From: Erythrobacter sp.
GTDB lineage: Bacteria; Pseudomonadota; Alphaproteobacteria; Sphingomonadales; Sphingomonadaceae
Assembly: GCA_027311945.1 (NCBI GenBank)
Contig: DAICXZ010000006.1
Coordinates: 1-64,000 of the forward strand
Reading direction: 5' to 3'
Length of the DNA: 64,000 nt
Position 1 is the first letter of the stretch; every line of letters begins with the position of its first letter. The notes under the pieces are model-generated. The model had not been told where the DNA came from. It searched no databases and saw nothing but the letters and a program-made list of their open reading frames with translations. The translations under genes and the position numbers were made by a program. This document shows, in pieces, positions 8,565-17,491 of the stretch.

Positions 8565-9640
8565 TTGTCCTCCTCAAAAGCAAGATTGGCACCGAAGAAG
8601 GGCAGCACATGATCCTCAATACGGAAGGCGAGCCGGTTGGTGTGGTCGCCCTCGTAAACTTCGAGACTGTTGACGATGCCATAGGCGGAAAGCGCTTCGT
8701 GCATCCGCGTGGTGTCGGCCACCAGGCCGTCGGCATTGCCCACATCCATGGCGATGGCCTTATAGCCGCGGAGGCCCTCGATATACTGGTCGACGAAGGC
8801 CAGCGGCGCGTTGGCGGCCCATTTGGCCATGATGTCGGGCCGCTCGGCTCCCTCGTCGTCGACCGGAAGGTCGATATAGAGCGGTGGGTGTTGCGGGTTG
8901 GGCGAAAAGGCCGAAGCGATGGCCATCGCGCCGCGCAGGTTGAACGACATGTCCGCGCCCGCCTCGGCAGAGGGCAGGGTATAGATTGCCGTCACATCCT
9001 CGGCGCTGAGCCCGCGCGAACCCATGGCCGACTGGCAGCAGGGCGACATCAGGTACAGTGCGCCGTAGCGGTCATTGCGGCGAATACCGATCCGCGAGGC
9101 GCCGTAACCGCCCATTGAATGGCCCACGAGGCCGCGGCTGGCAGGCTGGGCAAAGGTGCGGAAGTTCGCGTCGACCCAATCGACCAGCTCGTCGGCGATG
9201 AAGTTCTCGAAGTTCCCGGTGGTGGCCGAGTTTGAATAGAACGCGCCGTTGTGCTCGTTCTTGCTTGAGGGGAAGACGAGGATCATCTCGGGCACGCCTT
9301 TGGCAAAGGCCCCCTCGGCGGTCTGCGGCATATGGATCTCGCCCATCCACTGTTCGGCGCCGATCGAATAGCCATGCAAGGCATAGACGACCGGATAGCG
9401 CTTCTCGGGATGGCTGTCGTAGCCGGGTGGGAGCACCACGAACACGTCCCGCTCGGCGCTCGTGCCGAGCAGGTTGCCCGCAATTTCGCGCGAGTGGACG
9501 ACATGGTGCTCTACCCGCACCGGCGCAGCGCCTTCCACCACCGGCGGCGCTTCGGTGCTCACCTGCGCCGCAGCGGGCGCGCCGATGGTTGCCAACGCCA
9601 GCATCGCGCTGGCGGTGAAGTGCTTGAACCCTCGTCTCAT
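8561..9640 (-). CDS. Secreted CE1-like carbohydrate esterase (alpha/beta hydrolase)
   Basis: A 359-aa protein with a signal peptide (cleavage near APAAAQ) and an esterase-D/CE1 alpha/beta-hydrolase fold. It shows RDVFVVLPPGYD, YPVVYALHGY, the nucleophile elbow GHSMGGYGA and a late EGDHTNR histidine. CE1-type enzymes remove acetyl or feruloyl groups from xylan side chains, which fits its place between the sugar-acid dehydratase and GH27 genes. GGAGAGG precedes the ATG. The exact ester substrate is unknown. Confidence 0.8.
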   Translation of the reverse strand: MRRGFKHFTASAMLALATIGAPAAAQVSTEAPPVVEGAAPVRVEHHVVHSREIAGNLLGTSAERDVFVVLPPGYDSHPEKRYPVVYALHGYSIGAEQWMGEIHMPQTAEGAFAKGVPEMILVFPSSKNEHNGAFYSNSATTGNFENFIADELVDWVDANFRTFAQPASRGLVGHSMGGYGASRIGIRRNDRYGALYLMSPCCQSAMGSRGLSAEDVTAIYTLPSAEAGADMSFNLRGAMAIASAFSPNPQHPPLYIDLPVDDEGAERPDIMAKWAANAPLAFVDQYIEGLRGYKAIAMDVGNADGLVADTTRMHEALSAYGIVNSLEVYEGDHTNRLAFRIEDHVLPFFGANLAFEEDK

Positions 9641-9670
9641 TATCCTCTCCCTGCCCCTTGTCGCGGAAGC

Positions 9671-11455
9671 TTAGTGGTTGTTGCGCGGCAAGCCCCTGGT
9701 CGTCGCGATCCGCTGGTATTTCTCGCTACCTTCGAGGATCGCGCCGGTGTTCATTTGTCCTACCATTGCACGCTGGATTTCCTGCCACGGCGTCTGCGAA
9801 GCGGGGAAGGGGAAGCCGCCATTGGCCTCCAGTTCCTCGCGCCGACGGGCGATCTCCGCATCGTCGAGCAGCAGATCGACCGTGCCCTTCCTGAGGTCGA
9901 TGCGCAGCCGGTCGCCGGTCTGCACCAGCGCGAGCGGGCCGCCCACTGCGGCCTCGGGCGAAGCGTTGAGAATCGAGGGGCTGGCCGAGGTGCCCGACTG
10001 GCGCCCGTCCCCAATGCAGGGCAGCGCGTGGACGCCTTGCGTTAGCAGGTATGACGGTGCGCGCATGTTCACCACTTCGGCCGCGCCCGGATAGCCAACC
10101 GGACCCGCACCGCGCATGATCATCAGGTGGCGGTCGGTGATGGCGAGGGCGGGATCGTCGATCCGCTTGTGATAGTCTTCCGGTCCATCGAACACCACCA
10201 CCGGGCCTTCGAAGGCTTCGGGATCGTCCGGGTCCGAAAGGTAGCGGGCGCGGAATTCGTCGCCGATCACGCTGGTCTTCATGATGGCGGCATCGAACAG
10301 GTTGCCACTAAGGACCAGGAACCCGGCGTTTTCGACCAGCGGTTCGGCATAAGGGCGGATCACATCGTGATTCTCGGACTCGGCATCGCGGCAGTTTTCA
10401 CCCAGCGTGCGCCCGTTCACCGTCATCGCGTCCTCGCGGATGATGCCCTGTCTGATCAGTTCGCCGATCACTGCCGGAACGCCGCCGGCGCGGTGGAAGT
10501 CCTCGCCCAGATAGGTGCCCGCCGGTTGCAGGTTGACCAGCAGCGGCACCGCATGGCCATGCTCCTGCCAGTCCTTCAGTTCCAGTTCCACGCCGAGGTG
10601 GCGGGCAATGGCGGCAAGGTGGATAGGCGCATTGGTCGATCCGCCGATGGCCGAGTTCACTGCGATCGCATTGAGGAAGCTGTCGCGGGTCATGATGTCC
10701 GACGGCTTCAAATCCTCCGCCACCATTTCCACGATCCGCTTGCCGGTGCGATAGGCCGCTTCCTGCCGGTCGCGGTGCGGGGCGGGGATCGTGGCCGAGC
10801 CGGGCAGCATCATGCCCAGTGCCTCGGCCAGCGAGTTCATCGTGGTGGCCGTGCCCATGGTGTTGCAATAGCCGGTCGACGGCGCGCTGCTGGCGACGAG
10901 GCGGATGAACTCTTCGTCGTCGATCGTGCCTTCGGCGAGCAGTTCGCGCGCCTTCCACACGATGGTGCCCGAGCCGGTCCGCTCGCCCTTGTGCCAGCCA
11001 TTGAGCATCGGGCCGACCGACAGCGCAATGGCGGGAATATCGAGCGTGGCCGCAGCCATCAGGCACGCGGGCGTGGTCTTGTCGCAGCCGGTGGTCAGCA
11101 CCACCCCGTCGATTGGATAGCCATAAAGCAGTTCGACCAGCGCGAGGTAGGCGAGGTTGCGATCGAGGCCCGCCGTTGGGCGCTTGCCGGTTTCCTGAAT
11201 CGGGTGAACGGGGAATTCAATCGCAATCCCGCCCGCCTCGCGAATCCCCTCGCGGATGCGCTGTGCCAGCACCAGATGGTGGCGGTTGCACGGGCTCAGA
11301 TCGCTGCCGGTCTGGGCGATGCCGATGATCGGCCTGCCGCTTCGCAACTCCTCGAGACTCAGCCCGAAGTTGAGATAGCGCTCGAGGTAGAGCGCGGTCA
11401 TGTCGATGTTGTCCGGATTGTCGAACCATGCCCGACTGCGCAGCGTTTTGCTCAC
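9671..11455 (-). CDS. IlvD/Edd-family sugar-acid dehydratase (xylonate / L-arabinonate type)
   Basis: A 594-aa Fe-S dehydratase of the IlvD/Edd family, sugar-acid branch. Cluster-binding cysteines are visible in [21 protein letters not shown] and [15 protein letters not shown]. It should convert D-xylonate, L-arabinonate or D-galactonate to the 2-keto-3-deoxy acid, feeding XylX, AraD1 or DgoK. GTG 11455 is chosen as start: AAGGGGAA lies just upstream, and the protein then begins [14 protein letters not shown] as in family members; the longer frame adds 35 unrelated residues. It is the first gene of a five-gene operon (dehydratase, esterase, GH27, dgoK, dgoA). It is the only such dehydratase seen, so it may serve several sugars. 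Confidence 0.9.
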   Translation of the reverse strand: MSKTLRSRAWFDNPDNIDMTALYLERYLNFGLSLEELRSGRPIIGIAQTGSDLSPCNRHHLVLAQRIREGIREAGGIAIEFPVHPIQETGKRPTAGLDRNLAYLALVELLYGYPIDGVVLTTGCDKTTPACLMAAATLDIPAIALSVGPMLNGWHKGERTGSGTIVWKARELLAEGTIDDEEFIRLVASSAPSTGYCNTMGTATTMNSLAEALGMMLPGSATIPAPHRDRQEAAYRTGKRIVEMVAEDLKPSDIMTRDSFLNAIAVNSAIGGSTNAPIHLAAIARHLGVELELKDWQEHGHAVPLLVNLQPAGTYLGEDFHRAGGVPAVIGELIRQGIIREDAMTVNGRTLGENCRDAESENHDVIRPYAEPLVENAGFLVLSGNLFDAAIMKTSVIGDEFRARYLSDPDDPEAFEGPVVVFDGPEDYHKRIDDPALAITDRHLMIMRGAGPVGYPGAAEVVNMRAPSYLLTQGVHALPCIGDGRQSGTSASPSILNASPEAAVGGPLALVQTGDRLRIDLRKGTVDLLLDDAEIARRREELEANGGFPFPASQTPWQEIQRAMVGQMNTGAILEGSEKYQRIATTRGLPRNNH

Positions 11456-11518
11456 AAGATTCCCCTTCGTATCCGCCCTGGCGACAAGCTGCCGCTTGAC
11501 GGTGTCGTCAGCGCTCAA

Positions 11519-11531
11519 TAGTCCTACAAAT
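11519..11531 (-). promoter_or_regulatory. GntR-type motif copy 1 (ATTTGTAGGACTA)
   Basis: Read on the minus strand this is ATTTGTAGGACTA, in the divergent promoter between the dehydratase operon and the FucP-type transporter. On that strand TTGCGC and TATTGA, 18 bases apart, could be -35 and -10, placing the motif in the spacer as expected for a repressor site. It shares its core with four other island sites. Confidence 0.55.
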
Positions 11532-11562
11532 AGATAGAGCGCAAGGGTGGAGGATTTCAATT

Positions 11563-12861
11563 ATGGCGCAAATGCCGTCGGGCCATGTGGCCGTGTCTGG
11601 TGAAGGGAAGGCGGCGTTCGACTATCGACCCGCGCTGGCGCTGCTCGCCTCGCTGTTTTTCATGTGGGGCTTCATCACCGTCATCAACAACACGCTGTTG
11701 CCGCACCTGCGAAGCGTGTTCGAATTGAGCTACACCCAGACCACGCTGATCGAGAGCGTCTGGTTTATTGCCTACGGGGTAATGGGGATGCCCAGCGCGT
11801 TCCTGATCGAGCGGACGGGATACAAGAAGGCGATCATCATCGGGCTTTCGGTGATGGCGGTGGGGGCGCTGCTGATGGTGCCCGCTGCGCGGTTGCCTTC
11901 CTATGGCGTGACGCTGTTCGCGCTATTCGTGGTGGCCAGCGGGATCACGCTGCTGCAGGTCGCGGCCAACCCCTATGTGGCGGTGATTGGCCCGCCCGAG
12001 AGCTCCGAATCGCGCCTCACGCTGGTCCAGGCGTTCAATTCAATGGGCACGTTTTTCGCGCCCTACTTCGGCGGCTATCTGATCCTTAGCCGCACCACGG
12101 GTGGCACCTCGCTTGAAGGCACGGTCCTGACCGAGGCCGAGCGACTGGCCGACGCGCAGGCGACGCAGTTGCCCTATGTGCTGGTGGCCGTGGTGCTGGT
12201 GATCCTTGCGGTTGTGATCTGGCGGTCGAGCCTTCCGGCGCTAGGTTCGGCGACCAGCCGGGTGGCGAAGGAGGAGCGCAAGAAGCACTCGCTGTGGCGC
12301 CACCGCAACCTCGTGCTCGGCGTGCCGGCGATCTTCATCTACCTGATCGCCGAAATTGGCGTGGCCAACCTCTTCATCAACTTTGCGATTTTGCCAGACA
12401 TTGCCGGGATCACTCCGGCGCAGGCGGCGAACTATCTTGTGCTGTTGTGGGGAGGGATGATGATCGGCCGGTTCGGCGGCAGCTTCCTGATGCGCCGCTT
12501 TCCCGCAGACAAGACGCTGGCCTGCTTTGCGCTGTTTGCCCTGGTGGTGATGATCGGCGCGGCAACGCTTCACGGGCCGCTCGCCATGTGGTGCCTGATC
12601 CTCGTCGGCTTCGGCCACTCGATCATGTTCCCGGCGATCTTCGCCATGGGCATCAAGGGGCTGGGTCCGCTCACTGAGGAAGGCTCGGGCCTTTTGATCA
12701 CCGCCATTGCGGGCGGTGCGCTGGTGGTGGTGCAGGGGTGGCTCGCAGATGCCTATGGCTTGCAGAACAGCTTCTGGCTGACCGTCGTCTGCGAGATCTA
12801 CATCATCTACTACGCGCTGTGGGGATCGAAGCCCGTGGTAATGGGCGCCCCGGCCGAGTGA
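11563..12861 (+). CDS. FucP-type sugar:proton symporter (MFS)
   Basis: A 432-aa, 12-helix major facilitator of the fucose/glucose/galactose permease family. Typical phrases are FFMWGFITVINNTLLPHL near the N-terminus, LLQVAANPYVAVIGP in helix 4-5 and FGHSIMFPAIFAMGIKGLG in the second half. It sits in the cytoplasmic membrane and imports a monosaccharide released in the periplasm; L-arabinose, galactose or fucose fit the divergent genes. GGTGGAGG lies 9 bases before the ATG. It is transcribed divergently from the dehydratase operon with a shared motif between them, so co-regulation is likely. Confidence 0.88.
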   Translation: MAQMPSGHVAVSGEGKAAFDYRPALALLASLFFMWGFITVINNTLLPHLRSVFELSYTQTTLIESVWFIAYGVMGMPSAFLIERTGYKKAIIIGLSVMAVGALLMVPAARLPSYGVTLFALFVVASGITLLQVAANPYVAVIGPPESSESRLTLVQAFNSMGTFFAPYFGGYLILSRTTGGTSLEGTVLTEAERLADAQATQLPYVLVAVVLVILAVVIWRSSLPALGSATSRVAKEERKKHSLWRHRNLVLGVPAIFIYLIAEIGVANLFINFAILPDIAGITPAQAANYLVLLWGGMMIGRFGGSFLMRRFPADKTLACFALFALVVMIGAATLHGPLAMWCLILVGFGHSIMFPAIFAMGIKGLGPLTEEGSGLLITAIAGGALVVVQGWLADAYGLQNSFWLTVVCEIYIIYYALWGSKPVVMGAPAE

Positions 12862-12871
12862 CCGGGGCGCC
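12844..12871. terminator. Hairpin between convergent genes
   Basis: A perfect 10-bp GC stem (GGCGCCCCGG with its complement) and an 8-base loop overlap the stop codon of the transporter and end just before the stop of the GH43 gene. There is no U tract, so it may act as a weak bidirectional or Rho-assisted stop. Confidence 0.55.
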
Positions 12872-12874
12872 GTC

Positions 12875-14527
12875 TCACTTCGCCGAATAGGCGTAGGGGC
12901 CGAGCACCAAGCCGGTGAAAAGGTTGGTGCGCACCGAAGCGAGCTGGCCGATGTCGACCCCGTCGGCCAGCACCTGCCAACCTGCGCGAGAGCCATTGCG
13001 ATAGCTGAAGCGCGCCTTGTCACGGTCGATCTCGATACGCAGGTCAGCCTCGCCGCCGCGCCATGGCGTGCTTGCGATCACCGTGCCGTTGACAGGGGCA
13101 TTCTCTCCATCGCGGCGGAGCACGGCGAGAACTGCCCCCTCGGCGGTGCCCAGCAGCCCGAACGACACGAAGGCCTCCTCACTGGCGACAGCCGCCAGCC
13201 CGGCGAAGTCCCCCTCATTTTGCGGTGTGAAGCTGAGCGAGGTCGCCATACTCGCCTCATGCTGTTGCAGCCGCTGGCCAACGAAGGCGGGCATCGCCGT
13301 TTGCGAGATGGCTTGCGGCCCGGCAACAAGGTGCAGCGCGCCATCGCTCAGCGAGACGTTCTGCACCGGCGCAATTCCCCGCATCCGCAGCCACTGCGGC
13401 CCCAGCCGCGCCGAAGTGAATTCATCGCGCCAGCTCGATCTGTCGGGCGTGGGGGCGGGTGCCAGAGAGGGGCGCGGCACTGTCATCGGCACGGCCTCGC
13501 CATGGTCAAGGAACAGCGGCCAGCCATCGCGCCAGGTTACCGGCAGGAGGAAGGTTTCGCGGCCCATCAGCGTAGACTGATCCGCGAAGGGGCGGGTGCC
13601 GAGAAACACGCCCCACCAGCTGCCATCGTCAAGCTGGATGAAGTCTGCGTGGCCGGTCGCCTCGACCCGGTCGGGCCGGTCGCGCGAAAGATCGCGCTGG
13701 GTCAGGATCGGGTTGACCGGGCCGGGCGTATAGGGCCCGGTGATCGAACGGCTGCGATAGATGGTCTGCGAGTGCTGGTCGGCCGTGCCGCCCTCTGCGG
13801 CCAGCAGGTAATACCAGCCATCGACCTTGTAGATATGCGGCCCCTCGGCCCAGACCGGATTTGCGGCAGGGTCTACCCCGCCATCCACCAGCACTCTGGG
13901 TTCTCCGACCATTTTGAGCGTCGCAAGGTCGAACTGCCGGATCCAGATCGCGCGATGGCCGTCGTAGCGCGGCTCGCCCACCGGTGCATCGTTATAGGTG
14001 ATCCAGCCGCGCCCGTCCTCGTCAATGAACAGCGAGGGGTCGATGCCGTCGAACGCCAGCGGCACCGGGTCCGACCATGGCCCGGCAGCTTCGCTGGCGG
14101 TGATCAGAAAGTTGCCATCGCAGCGCACGCAGGTGTTGAGGATGTAATAGGTGCCCTCGTGCCAGGTGATCGCCGGGGCATAGAGGCCGTCGCCCGTCAG
14201 CGTGACGCGCGACATGTCGACCATGCCGGGGCGATCGATCGCGTTGCCGACCTGCTCCCAGTTCACCAGATCGCGGCTGTGAAACACCGGCAGGCCCGGA
14301 AACCAGCCGAAGGTCGAGGTGACGAGATAGAAATCCGCGCCCACCTTCACGATAGAGGGATCGGGATGAAAGCCGGGCAGGGTCGGGTTGGCATAGGTCT
14401 GCCCATCGGTTGGCCTTGCTTCTCCCTCATAGGCGACGAAATCGAAGGACGCGGTCGGCCCCGCTGTGGCGGGGGCTGCGATCAGCGCGGTCATCGCGAG
14501 CAAAAGGGCCTTCGATCGTTCAAGCAT
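12875..14527 (-). CDS. GH43 beta-xylosidase / alpha-L-arabinofuranosidase with C-terminal beta-sandwich, secreted
   Basis: A 550-aa protein with signal peptide (cleavage near PATAG). A five-bladed GH43 propeller occupies about residues 40-330, with the catalytic base Asp in GFHPDPSI, the pKa-modulating Asp in DGIDPSLF and the acid Glu in WAEGPHIY. A C-terminal concanavalin-like domain follows (about 360-545), the arrangement of XynB-type xylosidases. ATG 14527 is chosen over the upstream ATG because GGGAG precedes it and a signal peptide follows. The LacI-type operator at 14583 lies 56 bases upstream and is shared with the divergent xylose-oxidation operon. Confidence 0.88.
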   Translation of the reverse strand: MLERSKALLLAMTALIAAPATAGPTASFDFVAYEGEARPTDGQTYANPTLPGFHPDPSIVKVGADFYLVTSTFGWFPGLPVFHSRDLVNWEQVGNAIDRPGMVDMSRVTLTGDGLYAPAITWHEGTYYILNTCVRCDGNFLITASEAAGPWSDPVPLAFDGIDPSLFIDEDGRGWITYNDAPVGEPRYDGHRAIWIRQFDLATLKMVGEPRVLVDGGVDPAANPVWAEGPHIYKVDGWYYLLAAEGGTADQHSQTIYRSRSITGPYTPGPVNPILTQRDLSRDRPDRVEATGHADFIQLDDGSWWGVFLGTRPFADQSTLMGRETFLLPVTWRDGWPLFLDHGEAVPMTVPRPSLAPAPTPDRSSWRDEFTSARLGPQWLRMRGIAPVQNVSLSDGALHLVAGPQAISQTAMPAFVGQRLQQHEASMATSLSFTPQNEGDFAGLAAVASEEAFVSFGLLGTAEGAVLAVLRRDGENAPVNGTVIASTPWRGGEADLRIEIDRDKARFSYRNGSRAGWQVLADGVDIGQLASVRTNLFTGLVLGPYAYSAK

Positions 14528-14582
14528 GTGAAATTCTCCCAAGATGTGATGCGGCACTTGCCGTACCGCCTGTGGCTGCGTA

Positions 14583-14596
14583 TGGTAGCGCTATCA
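14583..14596. promoter_or_regulatory. LacI-type operator 1, TGGTAGCGCTATCA
   Basis: A near-palindrome with the central CG typical of LacI/GalR binding sites, between the divergent GH43 and xylX starts. It is one of six matching sites in the island. It begins about 38 bases before the chosen xylX start and could control both directions. Confidence 0.75.
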
Positions 14597-14620
14597 AGGG
14601 CGAGGGCAAGAGCAACGGCA

Positions 14621-15742
14621 ATGGCCGAAAATCTGGAATGCATGTTGCCGGAGGATTACCGGCAGGGAACCTTTATCGGACGCGCTTTGTCGCCCGATGG
14701 ACCAGTGGTTATCACCATACGCGAAGGCGAGCTGTTCGATCTGACTGAACGCTGCGCGAGCGTGTCGGGAGCGGTCGCGCGGCGGGAATTCGCGGGCGGC
14801 GTGGCACTCGGCCCGGTGAGCGAAGGCTTGCCGGAGGGCTGGACGCTGCTGTCGCCGGTCGATCTGCAGGCGATCAAGGCGAGCGGCGTTACCTTCGCAA
14901 TCTCGGCCATCGAGCGGGTGATCGAGGAACGGGCGCGCGGCGACTCGGCCAAGGCGGCGGAAATCCGCACGATGCTGGAAGAGCAGGTCGGCGCGATTCG
15001 CGAAGTCGTGCCCGGCAGCGAAGAGGCGATGCGCCTGAAGGAGCTGCTGATCGGCCAGGCGATGTGGTCGCAGTATCTCGAAGTGGCCATCGGCCCGGAT
15101 GCGGAGATTTTCTCCAAGTCGCCCGTGCTTTCCACCGTTGGTGCGAATGCGCTGATCGGGGTGCGCTCGGATTCGAGCTGGAACAACCCCGAACCCGAAG
15201 TTGTGCTGGTGTGCGACAGCGCGGGCGAAGTGGTCGGCGCGACGCTCGGCAACGATGTGAACCTGCGCGATTTCGAGGGCCGCAGTGCGCTGCTGCTGTC
15301 GAAGGCGAAGGACAACACGGCCTCGTGCTCCATCGGCCCGTTCATTCGCCTGTTCGACGACACCTTCGGCATCGACGATGTGCGCAGCGCGATTGTCGAT
15401 CTCAGGATCGACGGGCCGGAAGGCTATGTGCTCGAAGGCAGCAACGACATGAGCCAGATCAGCCGCGATCCGCTCGATCTGGTGGCGCAGTGCCTGTCTG
15501 AGCATCATTATCCCGACGGCTTCGTGCTGTTCTGCGGCACGCTGTTCGCGCCGGTGCAGGATCGCGATGCGCCGGGCGCAGGCTTTACGCACAAGATTGG
15601 CGACAAGGTCGCGATTTCGTCGCCCCGGCTGGGGCGTCTGGTGAACGAGGTGACCACCTCGCGCGACGCTCCGGCCTGGACGATGGGCATTGCCGCCTTC
15701 GTCCGCAATCTGGCCGGGCGCGGTCTCATTGAGAAAATCTGA
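14621..15742 (+). CDS. xylX: FAH-family 2-keto-3-deoxy-D-xylonate dehydratase (XylX type)
   Basis: A 373-aa fumarylacetoacetate-hydrolase-fold protein of the XylX branch (RALSPDGPVVITIREGELFDL at the start; GVRSDSSWNNPEPEVVLV and GNDVNLRDFEGRSALLLSKAKDN in the core). It should dehydrate 2-keto-3-deoxy-D-xylonate (or L-arabinonate) to alpha-ketoglutarate semialdehyde, the fourth Weimberg step. Glu/Asp metal ligands of the fold are plausible in NPEPEVVLV. ATG 14621 is preferred because the frame further upstream is the antisense of GH43; an in-frame ATG at 14582 overlaps the operator. It is the first gene of an operon with the xylose dehydrogenase and lactonase. Confidence 0.88.
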   Translation: MAENLECMLPEDYRQGTFIGRALSPDGPVVITIREGELFDLTERCASVSGAVARREFAGGVALGPVSEGLPEGWTLLSPVDLQAIKASGVTFAISAIERVIEERARGDSAKAAEIRTMLEEQVGAIREVVPGSEEAMRLKELLIGQAMWSQYLEVAIGPDAEIFSKSPVLSTVGANALIGVRSDSSWNNPEPEVVLVCDSAGEVVGATLGNDVNLRDFEGRSALLLSKAKDNTASCSIGPFIRLFDDTFGIDDVRSAIVDLRIDGPEGYVLEGSNDMSQISRDPLDLVAQCLSEHHYPDGFVLFCGTLFAPVQDRDAPGAGFTHKIGDKVAISSPRLGRLVNEVTTSRDAPAWTMGIAAFVRNLAGRGLIEKI

Positions 15743-15830
15743 CGTGGTGCAGGCAAGCCTCGAGGCACCGGCATTGATGTCAGCGAGCCGCCTTCGCGGC
15801 GGGCAAACAGATACAGGAGAAGACGTCCAG

Positions 15831-16616
15831 ATGAGTTCAGGCGAGCGCGCCGCAACGGGATCGGGCGCAATCTATCCCTCGCTGACCGGCCGCAAGGTGA
15901 TCGTCAGTGGCGGAGGATCCGGCATCGGGGAAGGCATTGTGGAGGGTTTCGTCAGGCAAGGCGCTGCCGTCGCTTTCGTCGACTTGCAGGAAAAACCGAG
16001 CGAGGCATTGGTCGAGCGGCTGAGTGATGCCGCCGTGCCGCCCATCTTCATGGCCTGCGATATCACCGATGTGACCGACTACAGCGCCAAGATCGCCAGC
16101 CTGATCGAGCGGCTCGGCGGGTGCGATGTGCTCGTCAACAATGCCGCCAACGATGATCGCCACAAGGTCGGCGAAATCACGTCCGAATACTGGGACGAGC
16201 GGATGGCGGTGAACCTGAAACACCAGTTTTTCGCTGCCAAGGCGGTGGTGCCTGCCATGCAGTCGGCCGGCGGCGGGAGCATCATCAACCTTGGCTCGAT
16301 CAGCTGGCATCTGGGCCTGGACGATCTTACTATCTATCAGACTGCCAAGGCCGCGATCGAAGGGCTGACCCGCAGCCTTGCGCGTGAGCTGGGACGCGAT
16401 AATATCCGGGTTAACACTATCGTGCCCGGCAATGTTAAAACCCCGCGCCAGATGCAGTGGTACACCCCCGAAGGAGAGGCGGAGATCATGTCGCAGCAAT
16501 GCCTGAACGGCCGCCTCCAGCCGCGTGACATCGCGGCCATGGCGCTGTTCCTGGCCTCGGACGACGCGCGCTTCTGCACCGCGCACAATTACTGGGTGGA
16601 CGCCGGATGGAGATGA
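15831..16616 (+). CDS. NAD-dependent D-xylose 1-dehydrogenase (SDR)
   Basis: A 261-aa short-chain dehydrogenase that oxidises D-xylose to xylonolactone, step one of the Weimberg path. It has the cofactor motif SGGGSGIG, NNAANDDRHK, the catalytic Ser (NLGSISWHLGL), Tyr and Lys (YQTAKAAIEG) and a C-terminus ending WVDAGWR. The pattern closely follows the Caulobacter xylose dehydrogenase, also called XylB there, so the symbol is omitted to avoid confusion with xylulokinase. ACAGGAGAAG precedes the ATG. It overlaps the lactonase gene by 10 bases. Confidence 0.93.
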   Translation: MSSGERAATGSGAIYPSLTGRKVIVSGGGSGIGEGIVEGFVRQGAAVAFVDLQEKPSEALVERLSDAAVPPIFMACDITDVTDYSAKIASLIERLGGCDVLVNNAANDDRHKVGEITSEYWDERMAVNLKHQFFAAKAVVPAMQSAGGGSIINLGSISWHLGLDDLTIYQTAKAAIEGLTRSLARELGRDNIRVNTIVPGNVKTPRQMQWYTPEGEAEIMSQQCLNGRLQPRDIAAMALFLASDDARFCTAHNYWVDAGWR

Positions 16617-17491
16617 CGCCGCCGGTCGAGGTTGTGCTTGAAACCGGGTCTCTGCTCGGCGAGGGCGTAGTGTGGGACCAGACGCGCGCGGCCCTGTGGT
16701 TCGTCGATATCAAGCGGCACCAGCTCTGGCACTGCGATCCCGCCAGTGGCGAGCACTGGCATGCCGAAGCGCCGGGCCAGATCGGCTGGGCGCTGCCTGC
16801 CGAAGGCGGGCTGCTGCTGTGCGGGCTGGCTGACGGGCTTTACACGTTCGATCCGGGCAGCCGCAGCTTCGAATTGCTGACCCGATTGGCGCAGGAACCG
16901 TCGCACAATAGACTCAACGATGCCTGCACCGATCCCTGGGGCCGCGTCTGGTTCGGCTCGATGGATGATGGCGAAAGTGCGGCCTCGGGCCGGTTCTATC
17001 TGTTCGACCGGGGCGATGTGCGGACGATGGGGCCGGCGGGCATTGCCATCACCAATGGCCCGGCGGTGAGTCCGGCGGGCGACCGGATCTACTTCACCAA
17101 TACGCTGGCGCAGACCATCACGGTCGCCGAGCTTGGCCCCTCGGGGCTAGGTGACGTGCGGCCGTTCGTGGATGTCGGCGCGCTGTTTCCCGATGCCTAT
17201 CCCGATGGGCCGGTGGTCGATGGCGAGGGCTATCTGTGGAGCGGGCTTTATAACGGGGGCGGTCTCGCCCGGTTCGATCCTGACGGGCGGCTGGTCGATT
17301 TCTGGGCCATGCCCGTGCGCGATATAACCAAGATGGCATTCGGAGGAGAGTCCATGCGGACCGCTTTCGTCACCACGGCAACGAAGAACCTCGCCCCCGA
17401 AGAGCGGGGCGACTGGCCGCTGGCGGGCCACTTGCTGTCGTTCCAGGCGCCGGTTGCGGGCGTCGCCCATGCCTTGGTGAAACTGGCATGA
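16607..17491 (+). CDS. xylC: SMP-30/gluconolactonase-family xylonolactonase
   Basis: A 294-aa six-bladed propeller of the SMP-30/regucalcin family, expected to open xylono-lactone to xylonate between the dehydrogenase and the dehydratase. Family marks are the metal-ligand Glu in LGEGVVWDQ, HNRLNDACTDPWGRVWFGSMD and ITNGPAVSPAGDRIYFTNT. The start overlaps the dehydrogenase stop and the stop overlaps the next start by ATGA, so the operon is tightly coupled. Cytoplasmic, no signal peptide. Confidence 0.9.
   Translation: MEMTPPVEVVLETGSLLGEGVVWDQTRAALWFVDIKRHQLWHCDPASGEHWHAEAPGQIGWALPAEGGLLLCGLADGLYTFDPGSRSFELLTRLAQEPSHNRLNDACTDPWGRVWFGSMDDGESAASGRFYLFDRGDVRTMGPAGIAITNGPAVSPAGDRIYFTNTLAQTITVAELGPSGLGDVRPFVDVGALFPDAYPDGPVVDGEGYLWSGLYNGGGLARFDPDGRLVDFWAMPVRDITKMAFGGESMRTAFVTTATKNLAPEERGDWPLAGHLLSFQAPVAGVAHALVKLA

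Noticed and set aside
13220-14620. Long N-terminal extension of the xylX frame
   Set aside because: It is the antisense of GH43, has low-complexity composition and no family match; the XylX family starts near 14621.
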